The position numbers and the translations under genes are program-made. Below, piece after piece: positions 31,845-40,274 of a DNA stretch of 64,000 nt (within the stretch, counting starts at the first letter, position 1; each line of letters opens with the position of its first letter). Below the pieces are notes generated by a model that worked only from the letters and a program-made list of their open reading frames with translations, had not been told where the DNA came from and searched no databases. This DNA is from Halosolutus amylolyticus (GTDB lineage: Archaea; Halobacteriota; Halobacteria; Halobacteriales; Natrialbaceae). The stretch is taken from the NCBI RefSeq assembly GCF_023566055.1, contig NZ_JALIQP010000002.1:248001-312000 (forward strand), given 5' to 3'.

Positions 31845-33236
31845 ATGGGCTCTAGCTCAGAACACCACAGCCACGCCCACGGCGAACACGAGCATCATGC
31901 CAGCGACGTGGGCTATGCAACGCCGCAGGCCGCCATCGAGCAGGCGGCCCGCGAGACCATCGGGTACGTACCGGCCCTCTACGTCGGGACGGACGTCGAC
32001 GCCCCCGACATGCTGACGGTGGTCGACCTCGACCCCGACTCGGAGACGTACTGCGAGATTATCGATCGGATCGAGATGCCGGTCGAGGGCGACGAACTCC
32101 ACCACTTCGGCTGGAACGCCTGTTCCTCGTCCTGCCACGTCGAGGGCGCACAGCGGCGCTACCTCGTCGTTCCTGGCAACCGATCGTCCCGGATTCACAT
32201 CGTCGACACCGACGACCGCGAGAACCCCGAACTCGTGAAGGTGATCGAACCCGAGGAGGTGTTCGAACACGACCTCTCGGCGCCGCACACCGTCCACTGC
32301 ATCCCGGACGAGAAGATCATGATCAGCATGCTCGGGAACGCCGACGGCGACCTCCCGGGCGGCTTCCTCCTCCTCGATTCGGACTTCGAGGTCGAGGGTC
32401 GGTGGGACGCGCCCGGCGACATCGAGATGAACTACGACTTCTGGTACCAGCCACGCCGGAACGTGATGGTTTCGAGCGAGTGGGCCGCTCCCGCGACCTA
32501 CCAGCCCGGGTTCGACCTCGAGGACGTCGAAGCCGGAAAGTACGGCCAGAAACTCCACTTCTGGAACTGGGAGGATCGGACGGTCGAGCAGACGATCGAT
32601 CTCGGCGAAGAAGGGATGGTCCCGCTCGAGGTGCGATTCCTCCACAGTCCCGACTCCGACCACGCGTACGTCGGCGCCGCGCTCTCGTCGAACATGTTCC
32701 ACCTGTACGAGGAGAACGGGGACTGGCAGGCGAGCAAGGTCATCGACGTCGAACCCCGCGAGCACGAGGACTGGGACATGCCGGTCCCCGGTCTCATCAC
32801 CGACCTCGTGATCTCGATGGACGACCAGTACCTGTTCTTCGCGAACTGGCTCCACGGGGAGGTCCGCATGTACGACATCTCCGACCGGTCGAACCCGCGA
32901 CTGGTCGACACGGTCTCCGTCGGCGGCCTCTTCAGCGATCGCCAGGAGGTGAACGGGCGGACGATCAACGCCGGGCCGCAGATGCTCCAGTTCTCGCTGG
33001 ACGGCGAGCGCCTCTACTTCACGACGTCGCTGTACTCGACCTGGGACAACCAGTTCTTCCCCGCGGAGGGTGAGGAGGGGTCGGTCATGCTGAAGGTCGA
33101 CGTCGATCCCCGCAAGGGAACGATGACGCTCGACGAGGACTTCCTCGTCGACTTCGGCGAGTTACCGGACGGGCCCGCTCGCGCCCACGAGATCCGGTGG
33201 CCCGAGGGCGACTGCACCAGCGACATCTGGATGTAA
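31845..33236 (+). CDS. Selenium-binding protein / methanethiol oxidase family (SBP56)
   Basis: A 463-residue beta-propeller protein of the SBP56/SELENBP1 family. Members oxidise methanethiol to formaldehyde, sulfide and hydrogen peroxide with copper. Conserved histidines are present: ELHHFGWNACSSSC (H86, H87), APHTVHC (H148, H151) and RAHEIRWPEGDCTSDIWM at the end (H448). The N-terminal 18 residues hold seven histidines (EHHSHAHGEHEHH), not usual for the family and likely a metal-binding tag. TAA at 33234 is followed after one base by the GTG of a ZIP-like gene, so the two are coupled. Methanethiol oxidase activity is inferred from family and histidines. Confidence 0.9.
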   Translation: MGSSSEHHSHAHGEHEHHASDVGYATPQAAIEQAARETIGYVPALYVGTDVDAPDMLTVVDLDPDSETYCEIIDRIEMPVEGDELHHFGWNACSSSCHVEGAQRRYLVVPGNRSSRIHIVDTDDRENPELVKVIEPEEVFEHDLSAPHTVHCIPDEKIMISMLGNADGDLPGGFLLLDSDFEVEGRWDAPGDIEMNYDFWYQPRRNVMVSSEWAAPATYQPGFDLEDVEAGKYGQKLHFWNWEDRTVEQTIDLGEEGMVPLEVRFLHSPDSDHAYVGAALSSNMFHLYEENGDWQASKVIDVEPREHEDWDMPVPGLITDLVISMDDQYLFFANWLHGEVRMYDISDRSNPRLVDTVSVGGLFSDRQEVNGRTINAGPQMLQFSLDGERLYFTTSLYSTWDNQFFPAEGEEGSVMLKVDVDPRKGTMTLDEDFLVDFGELPDGPARAHEIRWPEGDCTSDIWM

Positions 33237-33237
33237 C

Positions 33238-34092
33238 GTGCACCGAACAGCCCGTCTCGAACGGATTCGCCCGCCCCGGACGACCGTCGTCGCGATAGCC
33301 ATCGCACTCGTCGCCCTCTCGATCGGGCCGGCCGTCGCCAGTGCCCACGAGACGGGAGCGAGCGCACAGGGCCACGAAGCGACGGTGCCGTTTCTCGCGG
33401 CGATCGGCCTTTCGACCCTGCTCAGCGTCGCGATCGGCCTCGGAGCGGTTCGAGGCTTCCGGTCGAAACTCGCGTCCGATCCCGCGTCCGGATCCGATTC
33501 CGACCCCGCCGATCCGGATCGCGACCACGAGCACGGTGACGGCGCGGCGACCCGGATCGTGACGTCGGTCCTGCTGATCCTCCTCGGACTCCTGGCGCTG
33601 CTGTCGGTCGTCGGTCAGTACGCGGCCGTCGCGATCGGCGGCGTGCTCCTGGGTGGCGCGGTCGCGTGGGCCGGTCGTGCCCGGGGCGTCTCGCCGCACG
33701 ACGGCTGTGCTGACGCCGCGTTCGGCGCGATCGCGCTCCACCGATCGGTCGAAGGCGTCCTCGTTGCGGGGGTCTACGTCGCGAGCGCCGCGCTCGGTCT
33801 GGTCGGCCTGGCGGTCCTGACGGTGCACGCGATCGGCGAGACCGTCGCGATCGGCGGCCTGTACGCGCCGGTCGGCCGGGGCTGGGCGATCGGGAGCGTC
33901 ACCGGAGTCAACCTCGGGTTCCTCGCCGGTGCACTCGTCGGACGGTACCTCATCGACGTCGTCTCGCCGCCGATCGCGACGGTCGTTCTCGCCGGCGTCG
34001 GCGGGGTGCTTCTCGTGACGGGTATCATCGAACTCCGCGCGTCGACGCATCGGCGTCGTCGACTCAACGGCCCGACGCCGGGGCCAGGGTAA
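33238..34092 (+). CDS. ZIP-like metal transporter
   Basis: A 284-residue membrane protein with a GTG start one base after the SBP56-type stop. It has an N-terminal hydrophobic segment with an AxA-type site (GPAVASAHETG), then about seven further hydrophobic helices. The signatures ALHRSVEGV (H168, E172) and TVHAIGETVAIGG (H197, E201) match the HNxxEG and HxxPEG metal-binding motifs of ZIP transporters in position and spacing. A His/Asp loop (DPDRDHEHGDG) lies between helices, also typical of ZIP proteins. Translational coupling suggests it supplies or removes a metal for the neighbouring enzyme, perhaps copper or zinc. The metal specificity is not visible. Confidence 0.78.
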   Translation: MHRTARLERIRPPRTTVVAIAIALVALSIGPAVASAHETGASAQGHEATVPFLAAIGLSTLLSVAIGLGAVRGFRSKLASDPASGSDSDPADPDRDHEHGDGAATRIVTSVLLILLGLLALLSVVGQYAAVAIGGVLLGGAVAWAGRARGVSPHDGCADAAFGAIALHRSVEGVLVAGVYVASAALGLVGLAVLTVHAIGETVAIGGLYAPVGRGWAIGSVTGVNLGFLAGALVGRYLIDVVSPPIATVVLAGVGGVLLVTGIIELRASTHRRRRLNGPTPGPG

Positions 34093-34179
34093 CAGGGAGG
34101 TCGACCGCCTCGTCTGTCGGCGGGCGGCGATCGGATCCGGGTCGATTCTCGTTCGCGACCGCGACGACGGTGGAACGTG

Positions 34180-34189
34180 CGTTTTATAA
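34180..34189 (+). promoter_or_regulatory. TATA-like box before rpl21e
   Basis: GTTTTATAAC lies 30-39 nt ahead of the ATG of the L21e gene. Confidence 0.5.
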
Positions 34190-34218
34190 CCATCACCAAG
34201 TAAGAGGGGCGTACGACT

Positions 34219-34527
34219 ATGCCGAAATCTAATGGCCCTCGTCAGGGAACCCGGAACAAACTTTCCAACGATCCCCGCGATCGCGGGGCGTCGCCGCCAC
34301 AGCGAGCGATCCAGGAGTACGACGACGGACAGAAAGTCCACCTGAAGATCGACCCGAGCGTCCCGAAGGGCCGCTTCCACCCGCGCTTCGACGGCCACAC
34401 CGGTGAGGTCGTCGGCAAACAGGGAGACGCGTTCAAGGTCGAGATCGACGACCGCGGCAAGATCAAGACGCTCATCGTGACCGCGGCCCACATGCGCGCA
34501 CAGGACCAGGACCAGGTCGACGTCTGA
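34219..34527 (+). CDS. rpl21e: 50S ribosomal protein L21e
   Basis: A 102-residue archaeal/eukaryotic-type ribosomal protein L21e, a part of the large subunit. It begins [27 protein letters not shown] and carries [43 protein letters not shown], the family core. It is the first gene of the conserved archaeal cluster rpl21e-rpoF-DUF655-ksgA, starting here and followed 10 nt later by rpoF. Full length and normal in composition. Confidence 0.98.
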   Translation: MPKSNGPRQGTRNKLSNDPRDRGASPPQRAIQEYDDGQKVHLKIDPSVPKGRFHPRFDGHTGEVVGKQGDAFKVEIDDRGKIKTLIVTAAHMRAQDQDQVDV

Positions 34528-34537
34528 GCCAGGACCC

Positions 34538-34894
34538 ATGACGATCTTCAAAGAGATCGTCGACGAGGAGTTCCTGACGGTCTCGGAAACGAAGGAGCTG
34601 CTCGCCGACATCGAAGCCGAACGCGCACTGGACGAGGACCGCGAGCTCCGCTACGAACTCGCCCGCGCGATCGAACACGTCAACCGGTTCACCACGCTCG
34701 ACCCCGAGGAGGCACAGGCGCTGGTCGACGACCTCCAGGAACTCGAGAAGGTCGACGAACCGACGGCGTACAAGATCGCGAACCTCCTGCCACGCGACCG
34801 GGACGAACTTCGATCGGTGTACGCACAGCAACGGTATTCGCTGTCCGGCGACGAACTCGACGACATTCTCAACGTCGTCGCGCAGTACCGGTGA
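34538..34894 (+). CDS. rpoF: RNA polymerase subunit Rpb4/RpoF
   Basis: A 118-residue Rpb4-type subunit of archaeal RNA polymerase that, with RpoE, forms the stalk. It shows MTIFKEIVDEEFLTVSETKELLADIE at the N-terminus and the HRDC-like C-terminal part LDDLQEL-type (here VDDLQELEKVDEPTAYKIANLLPRDRDELRSVYAQQRYSLSGDELDDILNVVAQYR). It is encoded 10 nt after rpl21e in the same operon, and the order matches other archaea. Confidence 0.97.
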   Translation: MTIFKEIVDEEFLTVSETKELLADIEAERALDEDRELRYELARAIEHVNRFTTLDPEEAQALVDDLQELEKVDEPTAYKIANLLPRDRDELRSVYAQQRYSLSGDELDDILNVVAQYR

Positions 34895-34987
34895 GACGAT
34901 CGGCACCGACGTACCGCCCGATCGCAGTCTTCGATAGGGATCAGCGATGCACTGGTTCGACGCCGACGGCTGAGAGCGGGCCGACTC

Positions 34988-34996
34988 TTTAAGTAC
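34988..34996 (+). promoter_or_regulatory. TATA-like box before the DUF655 gene
   Basis: TTTAAGTAC lies 23-31 nt ahead of the ATG at 35019, suggesting that the DUF655 gene also has its own leaderless start within the cluster. Confidence 0.5.
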
Positions 34997-35018
34997 GCCG
35001 TGGCCGTATCGACAACTA

Positions 35019-35615
35019 ATGAGCGAAGCCGACAGCGACGAGACGGACGTTCGGCGCGCGGTCGTGTTGGATTACCTCGCACACGGTCTGTCGGACGACG
35101 GCCGCCCGCAGTACGAGAAGTCGCCGGCAGGGTACGCGCTCGAGGTCGAGGACTTCCGCCTCTACCAGGTCGCGTTCGACGAGGACGAACGCCTGACGAT
35201 CGGGAGCGAGGTCGTCGTCGAACCGCCGGCAGAGCGCGAGGTAGTCACCGAAGCCCACCGGGTCGAGTACGAGGACCTCTCGTCGGGCGCCCAGTCCGAA
35301 CTCGAGTACGTCGTCGACGACCTCGTCGAGGAGAACGAGGAGCGGTTCGTCGACTTCTACAACGACGCCCAACCGATCACGTTGCGACTCCACCAGTTGA
35401 ACCTCCTGCCGGGGATCGGGAAGAAACTCCGGAACGGCATCCTCGACGAGCGCAAGCGCAAGCCCTTCGAGAGCTTCGACGACCTCTCCGATCGAGTCTC
35501 GGGGCTGCACGATCCCGACGAGATCCTCGTCGAGCGTATCCTCGAAGAACTGCGCGACGACGACCTGAAGTACCAGACGTTCGTCGGGCGACGCGAACAG
35601 GAACAGAACCAGTAG
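35019..35615 (+). CDS. DUF655 nucleic-acid-binding-type protein
   Basis: A 198-residue archaeal DUF655 protein. It starts with VRRAVVLDYLAHG and continues through a small OB-like beta part (EDFRLYQVAFDEDERLTIGSEVVVEP) and a helix-hairpin-helix part (LHQLNLLPGIGKKLRNGILDERKRKPFESFDDLSDRV). The HhH motif and operon context with a ribosomal protein, RNA polymerase subunit and rRNA methylase suggest nucleic acid binding in ribosome or RNA metabolism. The molecular function is unknown. It is 124 nt after rpoF with a possible own promoter. Confidence 0.95.
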   Translation: MSEADSDETDVRRAVVLDYLAHGLSDDGRPQYEKSPAGYALEVEDFRLYQVAFDEDERLTIGSEVVVEPPAEREVVTEAHRVEYEDLSSGAQSELEYVVDDLVEENEERFVDFYNDAQPITLRLHQLNLLPGIGKKLRNGILDERKRKPFESFDDLSDRVSGLHDPDEILVERILEELRDDDLKYQTFVGRREQEQNQ

Positions 35616-35711
35616 TCGATCCGCAGTGTCTCCGGGCGGACTGGGCATCGATACCGCCAGTTCGCCACCGGGAACCGCCACCTCTTTTGTCACGTGGCGT
35701 GACTGTCGGCC

Positions 35712-36104
35712 ATGGATCCGAACTGGATCGATCACCTGAATCTCCGCATTCCGGCGGACAGCGTCGACGAGTTCGTCTCGCTGTACCGCGATGCGCTCGG
35801 CTTCGAGTTCGAGCACCTGCCGGCGTACCGGGACGGCGAGCAGGGCTTTTTCTTCGTCCGCCTCACCGAGGAGACGGTCTGGCACGTCTCGCCGACCGAG
35901 TCGTTCTCGCGACCCTCCCGCGAGGCGGTCAACCACGTCGCGGTGTTCGTCGACGAGCCCCGATCGGTCGTCCGGGACCGACTCGAGGACAGCGCCGCGG
36001 AAATCGTCGAGGAAGCGACGCGACTCGGTGCAACGGGCCGGTATCCGTCGATTTACTTCGAGGACCCGTTCGGCTACCTCGTCGAGATCAAATCGCCCGC
36101 GTAG
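35712..36104 (+). CDS. VOC-family (glyoxalase-like) protein
   Basis: A 130-residue protein of the vicinal oxygen chelate superfamily. IDHLNLRIPADSVDEFVSLYRDALGFEFE opens it, HVAVFVDEPRSVVRDRLED lies in the middle, and YFEDPFGYLVEIKS closes it. The usual metal ligands (His in the first strand, His in NHVAVFV, Glu in VEI) are present, so a metal-dependent dioxygenase, isomerase or resistance enzyme is possible. The substrate is unknown. It lies between DUF655 and ksgA, a place where most archaeal clusters have no such gene, so its link to the cluster may be accidental. Confidence 0.9.
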   Translation: MDPNWIDHLNLRIPADSVDEFVSLYRDALGFEFEHLPAYRDGEQGFFFVRLTEETVWHVSPTESFSRPSREAVNHVAVFVDEPRSVVRDRLEDSAAEIVEEATRLGATGRYPSIYFEDPFGYLVEIKSPA

Positions 36105-36183
36105 TCGGTCCGGCACGGCACCCGATCGGATCCCCGACGTCGAAGACGGTGCGTTTACACCCGTTCCGTCCCAACCGTCGCCA

Positions 36184-37074
36184 ATGAGAGATCCAGACGG
36201 ACTGATCGCTCGGGCGGGCGTGCGGGGCGATCCGGATCGCGACCAGCATTTCCTCGTCGACGATCGTGTCCTCGATCGCCTGCCGACCTACCTCGAGGAT
36301 GGCGAGGCGCCACGCGCCTCGGATACTGCGAGCGGGGATCCCCCGCGAGCGGAGATCGACGCCGACACGAGCCACGTCCTCGAGATCGGCGGCGGGACGG
36401 GCGCGCTGACCGATCGGCTGCTCGCGGTCGCCGACGAGGTCACCGTCGTCGAGCGCGATCGAACCCTCGCGGGGTTCCTGCGCGAGGAGTTCGCCGACGC
36501 GATCGACGAGGGGCGACTGACGGTGATCGAGGGCGACGCCCTCGAGGTCGACCTGCCCGAGTTCACCGCGTCCGTGTCGAACCTGCCGTACGGCGTCTCG
36601 AGCGAGATTACCTTCCAATTGCTTCCCGAGGAGCGGCCGCTGGTGCTGATGTTCCAGCAGGAGTTCGCCGAGCGGATGGTCGCCGATCCCGGAACCAGCG
36701 AGTACGGGCGGCTCTCGGTCTCCACCCAGCACTACGCGGAGCCGGAACTCGTCGAGACGGTGCCGAAGGAGGCGTTCTCCCCGCCGCCGGCGGTCGAGAG
36801 CGCGGTGGTCCGACTGGTCCCGCGGGACCCGGACTACGAGATCGACGACGAGGAGTTCTTCCTGCGGTTCGTCAAGGCGCTGTTCACCCAGCGACGGAAG
36901 ACGGTCCGGAACGGCATCCGGAACACGGCCCACATCACGTCCCTCGAGGACCCCGACGCGGTCGTCGACGCGGCCGACGAAGCACTGCTCCGGAAACGCC
37001 CGGACGCGATGACGCCCGCCGAATTCGCGCAACTGGCGACGCTCGCGATCGAGGTCGGTGAACCGACGGCGTGA
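36184..37074 (+). CDS. ksgA: 16S rRNA dimethyladenosine transferase KsgA/Dim1
   Basis: A 296-residue SAM-dependent enzyme that dimethylates two adenines in the 3' terminal loop of 16S rRNA during small-subunit maturation. It has DQHFLVDDRVLDRL, the SAM motif VLEIGGGTGALTDRLL, VTVVERDRTLA, the catalytic NLPYGVSSEITFQLL (NxPY), and the C-terminal RRKTVRNGIRN segment. An acidic insert (EDGEAPRASDTASGDPPRAEIDADTS) precedes the SAM motif and is a haloarchaeal elaboration. The start at 36184 follows a GTTTACAC box about 25 nt upstream. Longer upstream frames cover the VOC gene in another register. Confidence 0.97.
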   Translation: MRDPDGLIARAGVRGDPDRDQHFLVDDRVLDRLPTYLEDGEAPRASDTASGDPPRAEIDADTSHVLEIGGGTGALTDRLLAVADEVTVVERDRTLAGFLREEFADAIDEGRLTVIEGDALEVDLPEFTASVSNLPYGVSSEITFQLLPEERPLVLMFQQEFAERMVADPGTSEYGRLSVSTQHYAEPELVETVPKEAFSPPPAVESAVVRLVPRDPDYEIDDEEFFLRFVKALFTQRRKTVRNGIRNTAHITSLEDPDAVVDAADEALLRKRPDAMTPAEFAQLATLAIEVGEPTA

Positions 37075-37165
37075 TCGCACCTGTCAACCGATCGACCCCG
37101 TCCGGCGCTGACCGACGGATACTCAAAGCTGGACGGCCGAATCGGTCGACAGATCACACAGATCC

Positions 37166-38377
37166 ATGACCGGTGTCGTGTCGGGACTCGACTGGCTGTC
37201 GGAAACCGTCGAATCGCAACCCCAGCGGCTCGCGGTGACGTTCGCAGCCTTCGGGTTCCTGCTCGCCGTATTGATCTCCTCCCGGCGACTCCAGGCGTGG
37301 CTCAACGAACGGACACGACCGCTGTACAGCGACATCGTCACGATGGTCGTGCTCACCGCGAGTTGCGTCGCGAGCCTCGGCGTCGTCGTCGGCGTCTGGG
37401 GTCAGACCGACGTTCTACAGAATGCCTACGATACCTACGGGTTCGGCAGCGACGCGGTCGCCCGGTCGATCGTCACGTTCATCCTCCTCGTCGCGACGTT
37501 CATCGTCACGCGGTTCGTCCGCCGGGTCGTCGCGGAGGTCCTCGGCTCCGCCGCGGCGGTGACCGACCACCAGCGAGAGGTGACTCACCGCCTCTCGCAG
37601 GTGATCATCTGGTCGGTGTCGCTCGTCGTCATCCTCGGCGTCTGGGTCGACGACCTCGGTGGCCTGCTGGTCGGGGCCGGCTTCCTCGGGATCGTCGTCG
37701 GTATGGCGGCACGCCAGACGCTCGGGACGATGCTCGCCGGGTTCGTCCTGATGTTCGCCCGACCGTTCGAGATCGGCGACTGGATCGAGGTCGAGGACGA
37801 GGAGGGGATCGTCACCGACATCTCGATCGTCAACACCCGCCTCAAGTCCTTCGACGGCGAGTACATCATGATCCCCAACGACGTCATCGCCTCGAGTACG
37901 GTGACGAACCGATCGAAGCGGGGACGGCTCCGCATCGAAGTCGAGGTCGGCGTCGACTACGGGACGGACGTCGATCGGGCGGCAACGCTCGCGGAGGACG
38001 CACTCGCGGACGTCGATCTCGCACTCGACGCGCCGTCGCCGATGGTCGTCGGCAAGTCGTTCGGCGACTCGGCGGTGGTGCTCGGCGTCCGGTTCTGGAT
38101 CGACAGGCCGAGCGCGCGACGCCACTGGCGGGCCCGGACCGCCGCGATCGAGGCGATCAAAACGGCCTTCGAAGAGGAGGGGATCAAGATCCCCTACCCG
38201 CAGCGCGAACTGTCCGGCCGGGCCGAAACCGGCGGCTTCCGGATCTCGGACGGCCCGGAAGGGGCGTTCGACGGTGACGGTGGCCGACCGAGAGGCGAAC
38301 CCGCCGAGGCCGGATCCAACGGGGACGACGATCGATCCGGTTCCGACCACCAGTTGTCACAGCCGGAGGGATCGTAG
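37166..38377 (+). CDS. mscS: MscS-family mechanosensitive channel
   Basis: A 403-residue membrane protein. Four hydrophobic segments (residues about 25-45, 55-80, 95-120, 135-160) are followed by the pore helix LLVGAGFLGIVVGMAARQTLGTMLAGFVLMFARPFEIGDWIEVED, the diagnostic MscS segment, then the beta domain (GIVTDISIVNTRLKSFDGEYIMIPNDVIASSTVTNRSK) and the alpha/beta C-terminal domain. The last 60 residues are acidic low complexity. Such channels release solutes on osmotic downshock, which suits a halophile. It ends at TAG 38375-38377, and the methylase gene's ATG follows with no gap. Confidence 0.95.
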   Translation: MTGVVSGLDWLSETVESQPQRLAVTFAAFGFLLAVLISSRRLQAWLNERTRPLYSDIVTMVVLTASCVASLGVVVGVWGQTDVLQNAYDTYGFGSDAVARSIVTFILLVATFIVTRFVRRVVAEVLGSAAAVTDHQREVTHRLSQVIIWSVSLVVILGVWVDDLGGLLVGAGFLGIVVGMAARQTLGTMLAGFVLMFARPFEIGDWIEVEDEEGIVTDISIVNTRLKSFDGEYIMIPNDVIASSTVTNRSKRGRLRIEVEVGVDYGTDVDRAATLAEDALADVDLALDAPSPMVVGKSFGDSAVVLGVRFWIDRPSARRHWRARTAAIEAIKTAFEEEGIKIPYPQRELSGRAETGGFRISDGPEGAFDGDGGRPRGEPAEAGSNGDDDRSGSDHQLSQPEGS

Positions 38378-38950
38378 ATGGGCCTCGAGGACCGGCGGGG
38401 GCTCGAACGCGACGTGTACCAGCCAGCGGAGGACTCGGCGCTGCTCGCCGAGACCGCCGCCGAACGGATCGACGACGACGCGCTCGTGCTGGAGGTCGGC
38501 ACTGGGTCGGGCTACGTCGCGTCCCGGATCGCCGAAGAGACCGATGCCCGCGTGATCGCCTCGGACCTGAATCCCCACGCCGTCCGAGAGGCCCGGAGCG
38601 AGGGGGTCGAGACGGTCCGGGCCGATCTGGTATCGCCGTTCGCCGACGGCGCGTTCGACGCGGTCGCGTTCAACCCGCCCTACCTGCCGACCGACCCCGA
38701 CAACGAGTGGGACGACTGGATGGAACGAGCCCTCTCGGGCGGCGAAGACGGCCGGGCCGTCATCGATCCGTTTCTCGCGACCGTCGGCCGCGTGCTGGCC
38801 CCCGACGGCGTCGTCTACCTGCTCGTCAGCAGCCTCACCGGCGTCGACGAGGTCGTCGAACGCGCGGGCAAGGAGGGGTTCAGCGCCGTCGCGGTCGCCG
38901 ACGAGTCGTTCCCGTTCGAGACGCTGACCGTGCTCGAATTGCTGCGCTGA
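38378..38950 (+). CDS. HemK2/MTQ2-type protein methyltransferase
   Basis: A 190-residue SAM-dependent methyltransferase. It has YQPAEDSALLAETAAE, the SAM motif VLEVGTGSGYVASRIAEE and the active-site FNPPYLPTDPDNEWDDW (NPPY), the pattern of Mtq2-like enzymes that methylate the GGQ glutamine of class 1 release factors together with a Trm112 partner. In archaea such genes commonly sit near ksgA, and here it follows the mscS stop directly (no gap), indicating translational coupling. The target aRF1 assignment is inferred from the family. Confidence 0.94.
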   Translation: MGLEDRRGLERDVYQPAEDSALLAETAAERIDDDALVLEVGTGSGYVASRIAEETDARVIASDLNPHAVREARSEGVETVRADLVSPFADGAFDAVAFNPPYLPTDPDNEWDDWMERALSGGEDGRAVIDPFLATVGRVLAPDGVVYLLVSSLTGVDEVVERAGKEGFSAVAVADESFPFETLTVLELLR

Positions 38951-38961
38951 CCCGGTACCGA

Positions 38962-38971
38962 AGGTATTTAC
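38962..38971 (+). promoter_or_regulatory. TATA-like box before 38996
   Basis: GGTATTTACC lies 25-34 nt ahead of the ATG at 38996. Confidence 0.45.
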
Positions 38972-38995
38972 CGGATCTCCTGTGACGTAACGAAT

Positions 38996-40222
38996 ATGTC
39001 TCCGTCACGACGTGCCCTCCTGGCGAGCGTCGGTGCCGCGAGCGCGACGATCGCGGGGTGTTCTGAACTCTCGCGAGAGGTATCGACGCCCGACCCCGAC
39101 GAGCCGCCGGAGTCGGGCGTCGGCGAACTCCCGGATCCGGGCCGACACGTCAGCGGTGCGAACGGCGAGTGGTCGACGTTCGGGTGCAACGCCGCCAACA
39201 CGCGTGCGATCGCGGACGGCGAAGCGCCGGTCGACGGGGTGACCGAACGCTGGCGCGTCGAGGTCGCGCAGACCGCCTATCGAGAACCGATCGTCGCGGA
39301 CGATCGCGTCTATTTCCTCGACGTAGACACCCTCCGGGTCTTCGACGCCGACGACGGGACGGAGCTGTGGACGGTTCCCGACGTCGATACTGTACCGTTG
39401 CTCTGGGACGGCGTCGCGTACGTCTCGACCCACGAGTCGGTCCGTGCGATCGATTCGGACAACGGCGGGATCCTGTGGGAGCGCTCGTTCGAGACGCCGG
39501 GCCGGGCGACGACGCCGGCCACGTACGACGGATCGTCGCTGGTCTGCGGGGCGGGCGAGGAAGTCGTCTCGCTCGATCCCGAGAACGGCGACGTCCAGTG
39601 GCGACGGGACGTCTTCGGGCAGGTCATCGATCACGCAGCGATCGCTCAGGGATACTACTGGATCGTCGCCACGGAGGCCGGGATGGTCTACGCCATCGAC
39701 GACGGCGGGCGCGGGTGGCGCCAGTGGCGGCTTCCCGCAGGGCCAACGTGTCCGCCCAGCATCGACACCGATGCGGTCTACGTCACCTGCCGGAACGGGA
39801 CGACCTACGCCCTGACGATGGACGAGCAGGCGGACGCCGCGGACGGGATCCGCTGGTCGGTAGACACCGGGCAGGCGGAACGCGGAATCGCTCTCGCCGA
39901 GGGAGTCGTCTACGTCGCCACTCTCTCGGGAACGCTCCACGCCATCGATTCGGCGTCCGGAACCCGGTACTGGAAATACGACATCGGCGACTGGCAGCAC
40001 ACCGCGCCGGTGCTCGGCCGCGACACCCTGTTCGTCGGCGGCGATCGACTCTGGGCAGTCGATCCGACGCCCGGCGACGATCCGGACCGCGGGCCGGCGC
40101 TCCGATTCGATCGGTCCTTCGACGGTCGCGTCGGACCGGGGCCAGTTCTCGACGACGGCACGCTCTACGTCGTCGCGGAAGTCGAGCGAGACGAGACGTA
40201 CGCGCTGCTTGCCCTGGAGTGA
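38996..40222 (+). CDS. PQQ-like beta-propeller lipoprotein, Tat-exported
   Basis: A 408-residue protein. The signal peptide MSPSRRALLASVGAASATIAGCSE combines a twin-arginine motif with a lipobox (IAGC), so it is a Tat-exported, lipid-anchored protein. After a Pro/Asp-rich spacer come repeated WxxxV/DxDxGxxLW-type blades: NGEWSTFGCNAANTR, RVFDADDGTELWTV, RAIDSDNGGILWERSF, VSLDPENGDVQWRRD, YAIDDGGRGWRQW, HAIDSASGTRYWKYD. These are the PQQ/WD-like beta-propeller repeats. A catalytic PQQ site is not obvious. In haloarchaea such surface propellers are common and mostly uncharacterised; it may bind protein partners or a ligand. Confidence 0.92.
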   Translation: MSPSRRALLASVGAASATIAGCSELSREVSTPDPDEPPESGVGELPDPGRHVSGANGEWSTFGCNAANTRAIADGEAPVDGVTERWRVEVAQTAYREPIVADDRVYFLDVDTLRVFDADDGTELWTVPDVDTVPLLWDGVAYVSTHESVRAIDSDNGGILWERSFETPGRATTPATYDGSSLVCGAGEEVVSLDPENGDVQWRRDVFGQVIDHAAIAQGYYWIVATEAGMVYAIDDGGRGWRQWRLPAGPTCPPSIDTDAVYVTCRNGTTYALTMDEQADAADGIRWSVDTGQAERGIALAEGVVYVATLSGTLHAIDSASGTRYWKYDIGDWQHTAPVLGRDTLFVGGDRLWAVDPTPGDDPDRGPALRFDRSFDGRVGPGPVLDDGTLYVVAEVERDETYALLALE

Positions 40223-40274
40223 GCGGACGGCGACCGCGGCCCGAGACAGCGAGTCGTCGCTTCGACCGATCGAC

